This document shows, piece by piece, positions 30,691 through 37,864 of a DNA stretch of 64,000 bases. The translations under genes and the position numbers were made by a program. Source of the DNA: Pirellulales bacterium (GTDB lineage: Bacteria; Planctomycetota; Planctomycetia; Pirellulales; JAEUIK01); NCBI GenBank assembly GCA_019745975.1, contig JAIESQ010000084.1, positions 1 to 64,000 of the forward strand, in the 5' to 3' direction. The first letter of the stretch is position 1. Every line of letters starts with the position of its first letter. Below the pieces are notes generated by a model. It had not been told where the DNA came from. It saw nothing but the letters and a program-made list of their open reading frames with translations, and did no database searches.

Positions 30691-30978
30691 GGTATTTCCC
30701 TCTCATTGCGAATCGCGATCGCAATTCCATTCTAGGACCGACCGACCCCGTTGGCGAGCGCGCGATGCTTACGAAGTTGTCATAACTGGCCAGGTGACAA
30801 AGCGACCCGCGTTCCAAGTTGCCGATCGAACATTCGCGTTTCTTGCGCGCTAGTCGGGCCGCGGCCAAGAAGCAGTCACTTTACGGCGCGCCGCGAATCG
30901 GATTGCGCGCGATCAATTTGATCTCGCGCCGGACGTCGTCACGCACGCGATTCAGGCACTGAGACCGGAGGCGCGATG
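30691..30978. other. Intergenic region upstream of the Gly/His-rich gene
   Basis: About 290 bases upstream of the minus-strand Gly/His-rich gene, probably containing its promoter. gcgaatcgcgatcgcaatt near 30709-30727 is an imperfect palindrome of unknown role. The MITE-like copy 2 follows directly. Confidence 0.4.
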
Positions 30979-31162
30979 CTAGCCCGCATTTCTCACCAGC
31001 CATCTGCTACGCGGAGCCCAAGTCCTTGGACGGCGGTGTCGCCGGGTGCGTCTCGATCCTCAACGTATGAGCCAATACGCTTCCGGTCGATCCACACCCT
31101 GCTTCTTGCCATCCAAGCACTTAACTCCGCTCGCGACGAAGTTGGTGAGAAATGCGGGCTAG
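30979..31162. mobile_element. MITE-like element, copy 2 (184 bp)
   Basis: Same 184-bp length and perfect 20-bp inverted repeats as copy 1 (30979-30998 and 31143-31162), three internal substitutions. Its right end supplies the TAG stop codon of the HD-domain gene (31159-31161), so insertion or the target duplication defines that protein's C-terminus. Confidence 0.85.
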
Positions 31163-32493
31163 GCGTCTGCTCTCTGGATCGCTTCGCTGAGAAGCTCCGC
31201 CAGGCGAGGGCTATCGCGCAATTCGGCCGCGACGCGCGGATGAGCGAACACGCGGACGCGTTTGACGTAGTCGTCGAACTGTTCCTTGGCCAGGGCGCGC
31301 ACCACCGGCGAGACATCCCCCAGCGAGCGGTAGCGCCGCTCCTTGGCGTAGTACACGTCAACGTCGAACTCGACTTCCCTCTCGATCGGTGGGGAGTCGA
31401 GCAGCAATTCGTGCGGCGCCACCACGCGCCCCAGCGATGTGCTGGCCAGCGTGGCGAACTCGGCGGCACAGCGAGCCAGCCAAGGGAACGGCCGCCGCGC
31501 CAGCCTTTCGTACAGTTCGCGCCCTTCGAACAAGCTGAATTGCGCCACGCGCTTGTACAGCCGCCGCGTCGGGCCGAACAAGCCTGCCAAGAGATCGCGT
31601 GCGGGTCCGTGCTCGGCTGCCCGCTGCATTTCGGCAACTAGCGGTCCATCGCCCAAGCGGAACAAGGCGTCGAGATCAAGGTCTTCGTAAAGCAGATAGA
31701 AGGCCCGCTGCAGCATGGCCGTGGCCGCGCGCACGGCGTGATGCCAGTAGACTTCGCTGAACATCACATAGCGGGCAAAGACCAGCAGTTCGGCGGCCGT
31801 TTTGCCCTTCTCGGTGATCGCCAGGCCATCGCCCGCTTCGTTCAAGCACAAACTGGCGATCAAGCGCCCTTGATCGAAGTTGCGCCCGTAGGGGACGCCG
31901 GCGTGCAGGCTGTCGCGGGCGAGATAGTCCATCTTGTCGATATCGATCGGGCCCGACAAAATGCTCGCCAGCACGCGGCCGCGAGCATCGCGCGGGCGTT
32001 CGCTCAACAGCGCCACCACATCGCGCGGCTGGATGCCCCAGTCACTGCGCAGCACGTCGGCGATCTCGCCTTCGAGCAGAAAGCTGTTGGCGAACAATTC
32101 GTGTCGCGGCACGCGCTCCAGGCGAATATCCTCGATCGGATGGCAGAAAGGCCAGTGCCCCAGGTCGTGCACGAGCGCGGCGACCAAGAGCAGTTCGGCG
32201 TCGCCCGGCCTGATCGTGGCGGCAAACCGTTCGTCGTAGCTCAACCGCCGCAGGTACAGTAGCGCCAGCCGATAGACACCCAGCGAGTGCTCGAAGCGCG
32301 TGTGGATCGCCGCCGGATAAACGAGCGACACGAGCCCCAACTGGCTGATGCGGGCCAGCCGGCGGAACTCGGCAGTGTCGACGATCGCCCGCACGCGCGG
32401 AGTGAGCGGTACGTCGGTCTCGGGCGGAATTCGCAGCAGGCTCGATTGCCCGTCGAGGCCGGCGACTTCAGGGAGATCGCGGATGGAGGTCAT
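31159..32493 (-). CDS. HD-domain phosphohydrolase
   Basis: A 444-residue HD-superfamily protein related to deoxynucleoside triphosphate hydrolases. The metal site residues are visible as HTRFEHSLGVYRLA and LVHDLGHWPFCHPIE, followed by D in DKMDYLARDSLHAG. These proteins hydrolyse dNTPs or other phosphate esters; the substrate cannot be told. ATG at 32493 (MTSIRDLPEV) was chosen; the open frame continues upstream into a repeat and antisense-like Arg/Ser-rich text. The stop codon is in the end of the MITE-like copy. The next gene upstream is deoxyribosyltransferase-like. Confidence 0.88.
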   Translation of the reverse strand: MTSIRDLPEVAGLDGQSSLLRIPPETDVPLTPRVRAIVDTAEFRRLARISQLGLVSLVYPAAIHTRFEHSLGVYRLALLYLRRLSYDERFAATIRPGDAELLLVAALVHDLGHWPFCHPIEDIRLERVPRHELFANSFLLEGEIADVLRSDWGIQPRDVVALLSERPRDARGRVLASILSGPIDIDKMDYLARDSLHAGVPYGRNFDQGRLIASLCLNEAGDGLAITEKGKTAAELLVFARYVMFSEVYWHHAVRAATAMLQRAFYLLYEDLDLDALFRLGDGPLVAEMQRAAEHGPARDLLAGLFGPTRRLYKRVAQFSLFEGRELYERLARRPFPWLARCAAEFATLASTSLGRVVAPHELLLDSPPIEREVEFDVDVYYAKERRYRSLGDVSPVVRALAKEQFDDYVKRVRVFAHPRVAAELRDSPRLAELLSEAIQRADA

Positions 32494-32504
32494 GGGTCTC
32501 GTAG

Positions 32505-32576
32505 GGGGACGGGAGTCGTTTCTGAGAGATACCAAATCAAGGCGATGGTCGTTGCCCAGAAACGACTCCCGTCCCC
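32505..32576. repeat. Inverted-repeat element, copy A (20-bp arms)
   Basis: Perfect 20-bp arms ggggacgggagtcgtttctg (32505-32524) and its complement (32557-32576) enclose 32 bases. A second copy is at 33316-33388. This one lies between the HD gene and the deoxyribosyltransferase-like gene and encodes the last residues and stop of the latter. Confidence 0.85.
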
Positions 32577-33262
32577 GTTGGCCGCGCGCTGCCCTGCGCG
32601 GAAAACTCGCCGCTCTGTCTGTTCGCGAACAGTTTGATGATCCAATCCGCCAGCGGCTCTGCCGGGCGGTCGACGCCGAGCAGCTCGAAGCGCTCCCAAA
32701 ACGCTCGGCCGGCCGAGAGCACGCGCGCCAGTCGCGGCGGCACGGGCCAGTCACGATCGCCCGCGCAATCGAGCGCGGCGATCTGCTCGTGCAAGCACTC
32801 GGCCAGCTTCGGCAACAGTCCGCAGGTGGCAAATTCGGTCTGCCCGATGACCAGCGGATTGTCGCGGCCGGCAATCGCCGAGCGGACATCTTCTTTGTAG
32901 ATCACCACCGGCTTGCCGACCATCCAGGCCATGGTCATTTCGGCGACGCCCCCTTCGTCGGGCGTGCGACCGTTAAGGTTGAAGACCAAGGAGCCACAGC
33001 CGACCAGCACGTGATAGACGTCGAGTGCGAAGATCGCTTCGTGCAACAGGCGCCCGGCCGCCGCGTGCTGCCAGCCACGCCGCTGGAGCTCGGGGAGCAC
33101 CTGCGAGAATTCCAGCCCATCGGCGTGCGGCAGAAACGGCTCGAAACCGCCGGCGGCCAGCGCGTCGGCGATCTGGTGCATCTCGCGGCGCTCGGCGGCA
33201 TTGAACAGCGGCCCAGCACAATAGACGCGCCGCAGATTCTCAAAGGGCTTGATCGAATGCAT
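32537..33262 (-). CDS. Nucleoside 2-deoxyribosyltransferase-like protein
   Basis: A 241-residue protein. VYCAGPLFNAAERREMHQIA near the N-terminus and NGRTPDEGGVAEMTMAWMVG in the centre match nucleoside 2-deoxyribosyltransferases, with the Glu of VAEM as the likely nucleophile. Such enzymes swap or hydrolyse bases on deoxynucleosides. The last dozen or so residues (TGTGVVSGQRPSP) are translated from the inverted-repeat element copy A, so the natural C-terminus was probably altered. ATG at 33262 is used; a TTG at 33298 is in frame and neither has a clear ribosome site. Confidence 0.8.
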   Translation of the reverse strand: MHSIKPFENLRRVYCAGPLFNAAERREMHQIADALAAGGFEPFLPHADGLEFSQVLPELQRRGWQHAAAGRLLHEAIFALDVYHVLVGCGSLVFNLNGRTPDEGGVAEMTMAWMVGKPVVIYKEDVRSAIAGRDNPLVIGQTEFATCGLLPKLAECLHEQIAALDCAGDRDWPVPPRLARVLSAGRAFWERFELLGVDRPAEPLADWIIKLFANRQSGEFSAQGSARPTGTGVVSGQRPSP

Positions 33263-33315
33263 GGCCGGCAAGCTACCGACAACCGAGAAATCGTGCAAGG
33301 AGCGATTGGCCAGAG

Positions 33316-33388
33316 GGGGACGGGAGTCGTTTCTGACCGACCACTCCGACGAATTGGAAAACGAAAGCCAGAAACGACTCCCGTCCCC
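33316..33388. repeat. Inverted-repeat element, copy B (20-bp arms)
   Basis: Arms identical to copy A (33316-33335 and 33369-33388) enclose 33 different bases, showing the arms are conserved and the centre is not. It lies just downstream of crcB and upstream of the deoxyribosyltransferase-like gene. Confidence 0.85.
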
Positions 33389-33397
33389 GTCGGCGCA

Positions 33398-33808
33398 TCA
33401 CAGCATCGCGTACGCGCGCGTCACCACGCGATAGCCGACGAGCACGGCCGCGAAGCCCAGCAGGCAGCTCATCAGCATGTAGACGATCGCCAGGCGACCG
33501 TGTCCGGCGTTGGTCAGCCCGAAAGCGTCGATGCCGAATGTGGAGAAGGTCGTGAAGCCGCCGAGCACACCAACCGTTAGCCCGATGCGATACTCTTCGC
33601 GCAGTGGCCAGGGATCGGCGAACAGGCCCGCGAGCACGCCGATCGCCAGGCAGCCGAGCACGTTGACCGCCAGCGTGCCAAATGGGAACGCCGCGCCCGT
33701 GCTCAGTGGCCAGGTGGTATCGACCCAACGCTGCACCGAGTTGTGCAGCAGGTAACGCAACACGGAGCCAACCGCTCCGCCGAGGGCGATCAAAGCGAAC
33801 TTCAGCAT
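33398..33808 (-). CDS. crcB: Fluoride channel CrcB/Fluc
   Basis: A 136-residue inner-membrane protein with four hydrophobic helices. GGAVGSVLRYLL at the N-terminus and GGFTTFSTFGIDAF in the middle are the family signatures (Phe box and central Thr/Ser). It forms a dual-topology dimer that exports fluoride. No fluoride riboswitch was found in the 75 bases upstream. Confidence 0.96.
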   Translation of the reverse strand: MLKFALIALGGAVGSVLRYLLHNSVQRWVDTTWPLSTGAAFPFGTLAVNVLGCLAIGVLAGLFADPWPLREEYRIGLTVGVLGGFTTFSTFGIDAFGLTNAGHGRLAIVYMLMSCLLGFAAVLVGYRVVTRAYAML

Positions 33809-33919
33809 GCGGGCATTATGATGCGACCGTGTCTAACAACACTAGCCCGAAGCGCAGCGAGGGAGGACAGTTCGTGACTGCTGTTGTCGCGTTCCGGAGG
33901 CCAAATCTACAATCTCGGC

Positions 33920-34705
33920 ATGTTTGTCTTCAGCCTAATGAGACCCCGCCGGCGTTGGCTGCGCATCAGCCTGCGAGGGATGCTTGTGGCCCTGCTTGCC
34001 ACCAGCGTGGCGATGGGCCTTTGGTCGCGAAGTGCGTTGCGACAAAAGAGGGCCGTGGAGACGTTGCGGGCCGGCGGGTGGAGCGTGGGTTACGGCGACG
34101 CCGACGAAGATGCGGAGGATAATTGGCTGGCGCGAATCCTGGGTGTCGACTTCGTTTATAGCGCGACGGCCGTTCTGGAGCGGCCCACGAACACGCTATC
34201 GCGAGAGCAGTTCATCGCGACACTGCGTCAGTTGCCGCGGCTTCGCTTTCTGGTCGCAGTCCGCCTGCCCCTGGCCGATGACGACTTGCAAGTGCTGGGC
34301 CAACTCAACGAACTAATCGCCTTGAGGATGGAGAACTGCTCGTTGATCACGGACGAAGGACGGACTCACCTTCGTGAATTGCAGAGACTGCGCCTGGCGC
34401 ATCTCACCAATGCGCGCTTTACCCCGCGCGGTGTACGGCAGCTTGCCGAGCTGCCCATCCAACAACTGAATCTCGATTTGGACGTAGCGCATGCGGCCAT
34501 CAACGAGTTGCGACAATTCAAGAGCCTTCTAGTGATGTGCAATTATGACGACCTCAACGACACCAGCGACGATCGCATCGACGAGGCCAGCCAACGTCGC
34601 GAGCTCGTACAGCGGCAGCTTGAAGAGGCCCTGCCAGATCGCTTGATCATGTCGGACATCTGGGACGCTTCCGCCCCGGACTGGCCCTGGAACGTGCCCG
34701 AGTAG
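33920..34705 (+). CDS. Membrane-anchored leucine-rich-repeat-like protein
   Basis: A 261-residue protein with an N-terminal basic stretch and a single helix (LRISLRGMLVALLATSVAMG), a layout common in planctomycete anchored proteins of unknown role. The following region has leucine-rich repeats (LPRLRFLVAVRLPLADDDLQ, LNELIALRMENCSLITDEG, LRLAHLTNARFTPRG), consistent with an interaction surface. ATG at 33920 was chosen; ATG at 33938 is also possible. The C-terminus ends in a short Asp/Trp-rich stretch. Confidence 0.72.
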   Translation: MFVFSLMRPRRRWLRISLRGMLVALLATSVAMGLWSRSALRQKRAVETLRAGGWSVGYGDADEDAEDNWLARILGVDFVYSATAVLERPTNTLSREQFIATLRQLPRLRFLVAVRLPLADDDLQVLGQLNELIALRMENCSLITDEGRTHLRELQRLRLAHLTNARFTPRGVRQLAELPIQQLNLDLDVAHAAINELRQFKSLLVMCNYDDLNDTSDDRIDEASQRRELVQRQLEEALPDRLIMSDIWDASAPDWPWNVPE

Positions 34706-34768
34706 AGAGTGCCGAAGCACCGGCGGAGCCAGTGGCACCCGAGTATGATCGTCGTCTTGCGAACCGCG

Positions 34769-36193
34769 CTACTTCGGCGCAGCTTTGAACGCCACGACCA
34801 GGGCTCCGTCGGCGACGTTCCACACTCGCACTTCGCCGTCGTAGCTGCCAGTCGCCAGGCGCTTGGTGCCGTCGTGATAGGCCAAGGCATACACCCAGTC
34901 GGTGTGCCCGCTGAACACGCGCACCTCGTTGCGCTGTTCGAGTCCATGCTGTCGGGCGGTCTTATCGGCCGAGCAACTGAATATCTGCCCGGCCTGCACC
35001 AGCACGCTAAACACATCGAGCCCGAAGCCGCCGATCTGGGCGAGCGCTTTGGCGTCGGCCGCTTGCCACTGATGGATCTTGCGGTCGCGGCCCGCCGAGT
35101 AGACCTGCGCGCTGTCGGGGCTGAACACCGCCGCATAGACTGGCTCGCCGTGCCCTGAATAGGTGATGATGGCGTCGCCGGTCTTGGCGTCAAACACCTT
35201 CGAGGTTTTGTCGCGGCTGGCCGAAACGAGCTTGGTGCCGTCGGGGCTCCAGGCCACGCCCAGCACCCAGTCGGCATGATCTTCGATGAGCACCTCCTCG
35301 GCGCCAGTGGCCACATCGAACACCCGGATCGAACGATCGGCGGCCGCGGCGGCCAGCTTGGTGCCGTCGGGGCTGAAGGTCACATCGCAAGCCACGTCGG
35401 CCAGGCTCACCAGATGTCGGATCAGGCTGCCGTCGGCCGGATTGTAGAGCCTCACTTCGCCCAGCGAGCCGGGTACTCCGGTGGCGGCGGCCAGCAGCTT
35501 GCCGTCGGGACTGTATTCCAGCGCGTAGGTGCGCTCGGCCACGTTCTTGATGCGGGACACGAGCGCGCCGTCGGTCGGGTTCCAGAGCGTGATCTCGCGA
35601 TAGCCGCCGACGGCCAGCACGGCGCCATCGGGGCTGAAAGCCAGCGCGGTGATCGGTACCGACGCCGGGTACGCGGCCGGAGGATCGGCATGCACCCGAG
35701 CGGGCAACATCGACGCCAGCGGCGCCTTGGGATCGGGACCATCGAACGGCGCACCAGCGGCGACCCAGCGGCGCACGAGCGCCACCTGCTCGGCACTGAG
35801 GGCTTCGGCCTCCTTGGGCATCCGCTCTTCGGCGTCGGTCGATGCGATTAGCCGAACGATCTCACTCTCGTCGGGCTTGCCGGCGACAAGGGCCGATCCG
35901 CTCGCGCCCCCCTTCATCAGCGATTCGTAGTTATGAAGCTGATACTCGCCTTTGGGCTCTTGCTGACCGTGGCAGGCGATGCACCGGGCGACAAGGATCG
36001 GCGCGATCTCGTTCTTGAAGCTCGGGGCAGGAGTGGCCGGTTGCTCAGCAGGTGGATCGGCAGGCTTTTCGGTGGCGACCTCGGCCGGCGCGGGAGCGTC
36101 AGCGGCAGGCGGCTCGTCGGCACGCGACAGAGCGGGTAACAAGGCGATCGACGCGATAAAGCCCAGCAGCCAGACGCGACAAAGTCTTTGCAT
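34769..36193 (-). CDS. Exported cytochrome-c (PSCyt1) / WD40 protein
   Basis: A 474-residue protein with signal peptide (MQRLCRVWLLGFIASIALLP), an Ala/Pro-rich linker, a planctomycete-type haem domain with RCIACHG (CxxCH) and a distal MP motif (ERMPKEAEAL), then about seven WD40 repeats (FSPDGTKLAAAAADRSIRVF and similar). It is predicted to be periplasmic. Start at 36193 has GAGGA about nine bases upstream; the ATG at 36202 touches that site. This fusion of cytochrome and beta-propeller is a recurrent planctomycete design of unknown substrate. Confidence 0.88.
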   Translation of the reverse strand: MQRLCRVWLLGFIASIALLPALSRADEPPAADAPAPAEVATEKPADPPAEQPATPAPSFKNEIAPILVARCIACHGQQEPKGEYQLHNYESLMKGGASGSALVAGKPDESEIVRLIASTDAEERMPKEAEALSAEQVALVRRWVAAGAPFDGPDPKAPLASMLPARVHADPPAAYPASVPITALAFSPDGAVLAVGGYREITLWNPTDGALVSRIKNVAERTYALEYSPDGKLLAAATGVPGSLGEVRLYNPADGSLIRHLVSLADVACDVTFSPDGTKLAAAAADRSIRVFDVATGAEEVLIEDHADWVLGVAWSPDGTKLVSASRDKTSKVFDAKTGDAIITYSGHGEPVYAAVFSPDSAQVYSAGRDRKIHQWQAADAKALAQIGGFGLDVFSVLVQAGQIFSCSADKTARQHGLEQRNEVRVFSGHTDWVYALAYHDGTKRLATGSYDGEVRVWNVADGALVVAFKAAPK

Positions 36194-36401
36194 CGTTGCC
36201 ATTCCTCGATAGGGGGCCAATCCCGATGGGGGGGATTGGCAACGGCAAGTATGCAAGCTGGCCCGGCAGGCCGCAAGCAGCGGCGGGCAGAGGCGCTGGG
36301 CCGAGTACGTAAGTGACTCGGCGGCAAATGCTCTGCCTGTCCGAATTCGGACAGGAAGCGTTGACAGAACACGGTCCGCCGAATTGGCGCAGGGGGGGAG
36401 T

Positions 36402-36491
36402 CTATCGCTTGCGGTGGCGGATGCGCGAGCGCATGCGGCGCTTCTTGCGACCAAGCTTCCGCCGTCCTTTGCCCGTCTTCTTAACTCCCAC
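36402..36491 (-). CDS. Very small basic protein (29 aa)
   Basis: A GTG at 36491, with GGAG eight bases upstream, opens a 29-residue frame beginning MGVKKTGKGRRKLGRKKRRM, 62% Lys/Arg. Its composition suggests RNA or ribosome binding; it faintly recalls the AURKAIP1/COX24 and small ribosomal-protein type, but I cannot place it. The upstream extension of the frame (to 36596) is ordinary non-coding text. It lies between the cytochrome/WD40 gene and tsaD on the same strand. Confidence 0.5.
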   Translation of the reverse strand: MGVKKTGKGRRKLGRKKRRMRSRIRHRKR

Positions 36492-36620
36492 GCCCTGACT
36501 CCGTCGCTGAATAGAGAATGACCCGAGCGCGAGCGAGTCGCGCAGATCGTCGGCCCACGAGCGACACATCGTAACAGCGCAACTATCGGACCACAAGCAC
36601 CAGATCGTAGCGCTGTATCA

Positions 36621-36651
36621 GCTAGCGCGCGGGATAAATCCCGCGGCTAAC
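36621..36651. repeat. REP-like element, ccgcgg family
   Basis: gctagcgcgcgggataaatc followed by ccgcggctaac; closely related to 37831-37861 and located just downstream of tsaD. Confidence 0.75.
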
Positions 36652-36689
36652 AATACTTTGTACGCCTGAATCCTCGCGTCGGGTCCGGC

Positions 36690-37718
36690 TTAATCTGCCC
36701 GGCGCGGTAGACGCAAAGTCGGCGCGACTTCGGCATCGAGCGGGGCGGCAAGGCCTGCTCGCAGGCGTTCGATAGCCAGCGCTCCCATGACGGCGTTGTC
36801 GGTCGATAGCTCGAGAGGAGCTAACAGAAGCTGTGCGCCCGCGGCGGCGGTTTCGGCCGCCAGTCGCTCGCGCAGTCGGGCGTTGGCGGCGACCCCACCG
36901 CCGACGGCCAATCGCGAGAGCCCGGTTTGTGTCAACGCCGCTAGTGATTTCTCGACGAGTACATCGACAACGGCTTCTTGAAAGCTGGCCGCCAGATCGG
37001 CCAACTCGCGCGGCGACAGCGCCGGTCGCGGCGGTCCCGACGGAGGATGTAGCAGGTAACGCACCGCCGTCTTCAGGCCGCTGAAACTGAAGTCCAACCT
37101 GGTGGGATCGCCCCGAAACGAACGGGGTAGTTGGTACGCTCGGGGATTCCCTCCTTCGGCGGCCGCGGCGATTGCCGGTCCTCCTGGATAGGCAAGCCCC
37201 AACAAGCTGGCGACTTTGTCGAAGGCTTCGCCGGCGGCGTCGTCGAGGGTGCCGCCAAGGCGACGGAAATCGAGCGGATCGCGCACTTCGTACAGGCTGG
37301 TGTGCCCGCCGCTGGCGACCAATCCGATGCAGGGAAAGATGTCGCGGCCGGCGGCGATGCGGCAGGCGAAGATGTGCGCCTCGACGTGATTGACCGTGGC
37401 CAGGGGTTTGTCGACCGCCACGGCCAGCGCCTTGGCTGCCGACAGGCCAACGAGCAGCGATCCGGCCAGGCCCGGTGTGTTGGCCACCGCGATCGCATCG
37501 ATCTCGGCCAGCACGACACCGGCTTGCCGCAGCGCCTCGTCGATCACTGGCAGCAGGCGTTCGAGATGGGCTCGCGACGCGAGTTCCGGCACGACTCCGC
37601 CGAAGCGCTCGTGCAGCTCGTGCTGCGAGGCGACAACCGAGGCGCGCACCTGGTACGCGTCGTCGACGATGGCAGCGGCTGTCTCGTCGCAGGTGGTCTC
37701 GACGCAAAGTACGAGCAT
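36690..37718 (-). CDS. tsaD: tRNA threonylcarbamoyladenosine synthase subunit TsaD
   Basis: A 342-residue ASKHA-fold enzyme that transfers threonylcarbamoyl to A37 of ANN-decoding tRNAs with TsaB/TsaE. MLVLCVETTCDETAAAIVDD starts the protein; the iron-binding NHVEAHIFA (about 109-117), ASGGHTSLYEV and DDAAGEAFDKVA are typical; LAVGGGVAANARLRERL and STDNAVMGALAIER complete it. It is flanked on both sides by REP-like elements. Confidence 0.96.
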   Translation of the reverse strand: MLVLCVETTCDETAAAIVDDAYQVRASVVASQHELHERFGGVVPELASRAHLERLLPVIDEALRQAGVVLAEIDAIAVANTPGLAGSLLVGLSAAKALAVAVDKPLATVNHVEAHIFACRIAAGRDIFPCIGLVASGGHTSLYEVRDPLDFRRLGGTLDDAAGEAFDKVASLLGLAYPGGPAIAAAAEGGNPRAYQLPRSFRGDPTRLDFSFSGLKTAVRYLLHPPSGPPRPALSPRELADLAASFQEAVVDVLVEKSLAALTQTGLSRLAVGGGVAANARLRERLAAETAAAGAQLLLAPLELSTDNAVMGALAIERLRAGLAAPLDAEVAPTLRLPRRAD

Positions 37719-37748
37719 GAATCAGCAAACTCGCGCGATCTCGGTCTT

Positions 37749-37861
37749 GTTAGCCGCGGGACTTGTCCCGCGCGCTAGCCGATGTGCCGCTGCGCAAGCA
37801 CCCCACGAAGGATGATTCGACATCGAACAAGCTAGCGCGCGGAGTAAACTCCGCGGCTAAC
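37749..37861. repeat. Inverted pair of REP-like elements
   Basis: Two copies face each other: gttagccgcgggacttgtcc plus gcgcgctagc (37749-37779) and gctagcgcgcggagtaaact plus ccgcggctaac (37831-37861), with 51 bases between. The arrangement resembles a BIME (paired REPs) and fills the gap between tsaD and the C-terminal processing protease. Confidence 0.8.
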
Positions 37862-37864
37862 AGA

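Noticed and set aside
32494-32889. N-terminal extension of the HD protein by 132 residues
   Set aside because: The sequence is Arg/Ser-rich antisense of the neighbouring gene and crosses an inverted-repeat element; the family start fits 32493.
33809-33883. Fluoride riboswitch upstream of crcB
   Set aside because: No conserved riboswitch core was seen in the short leader.
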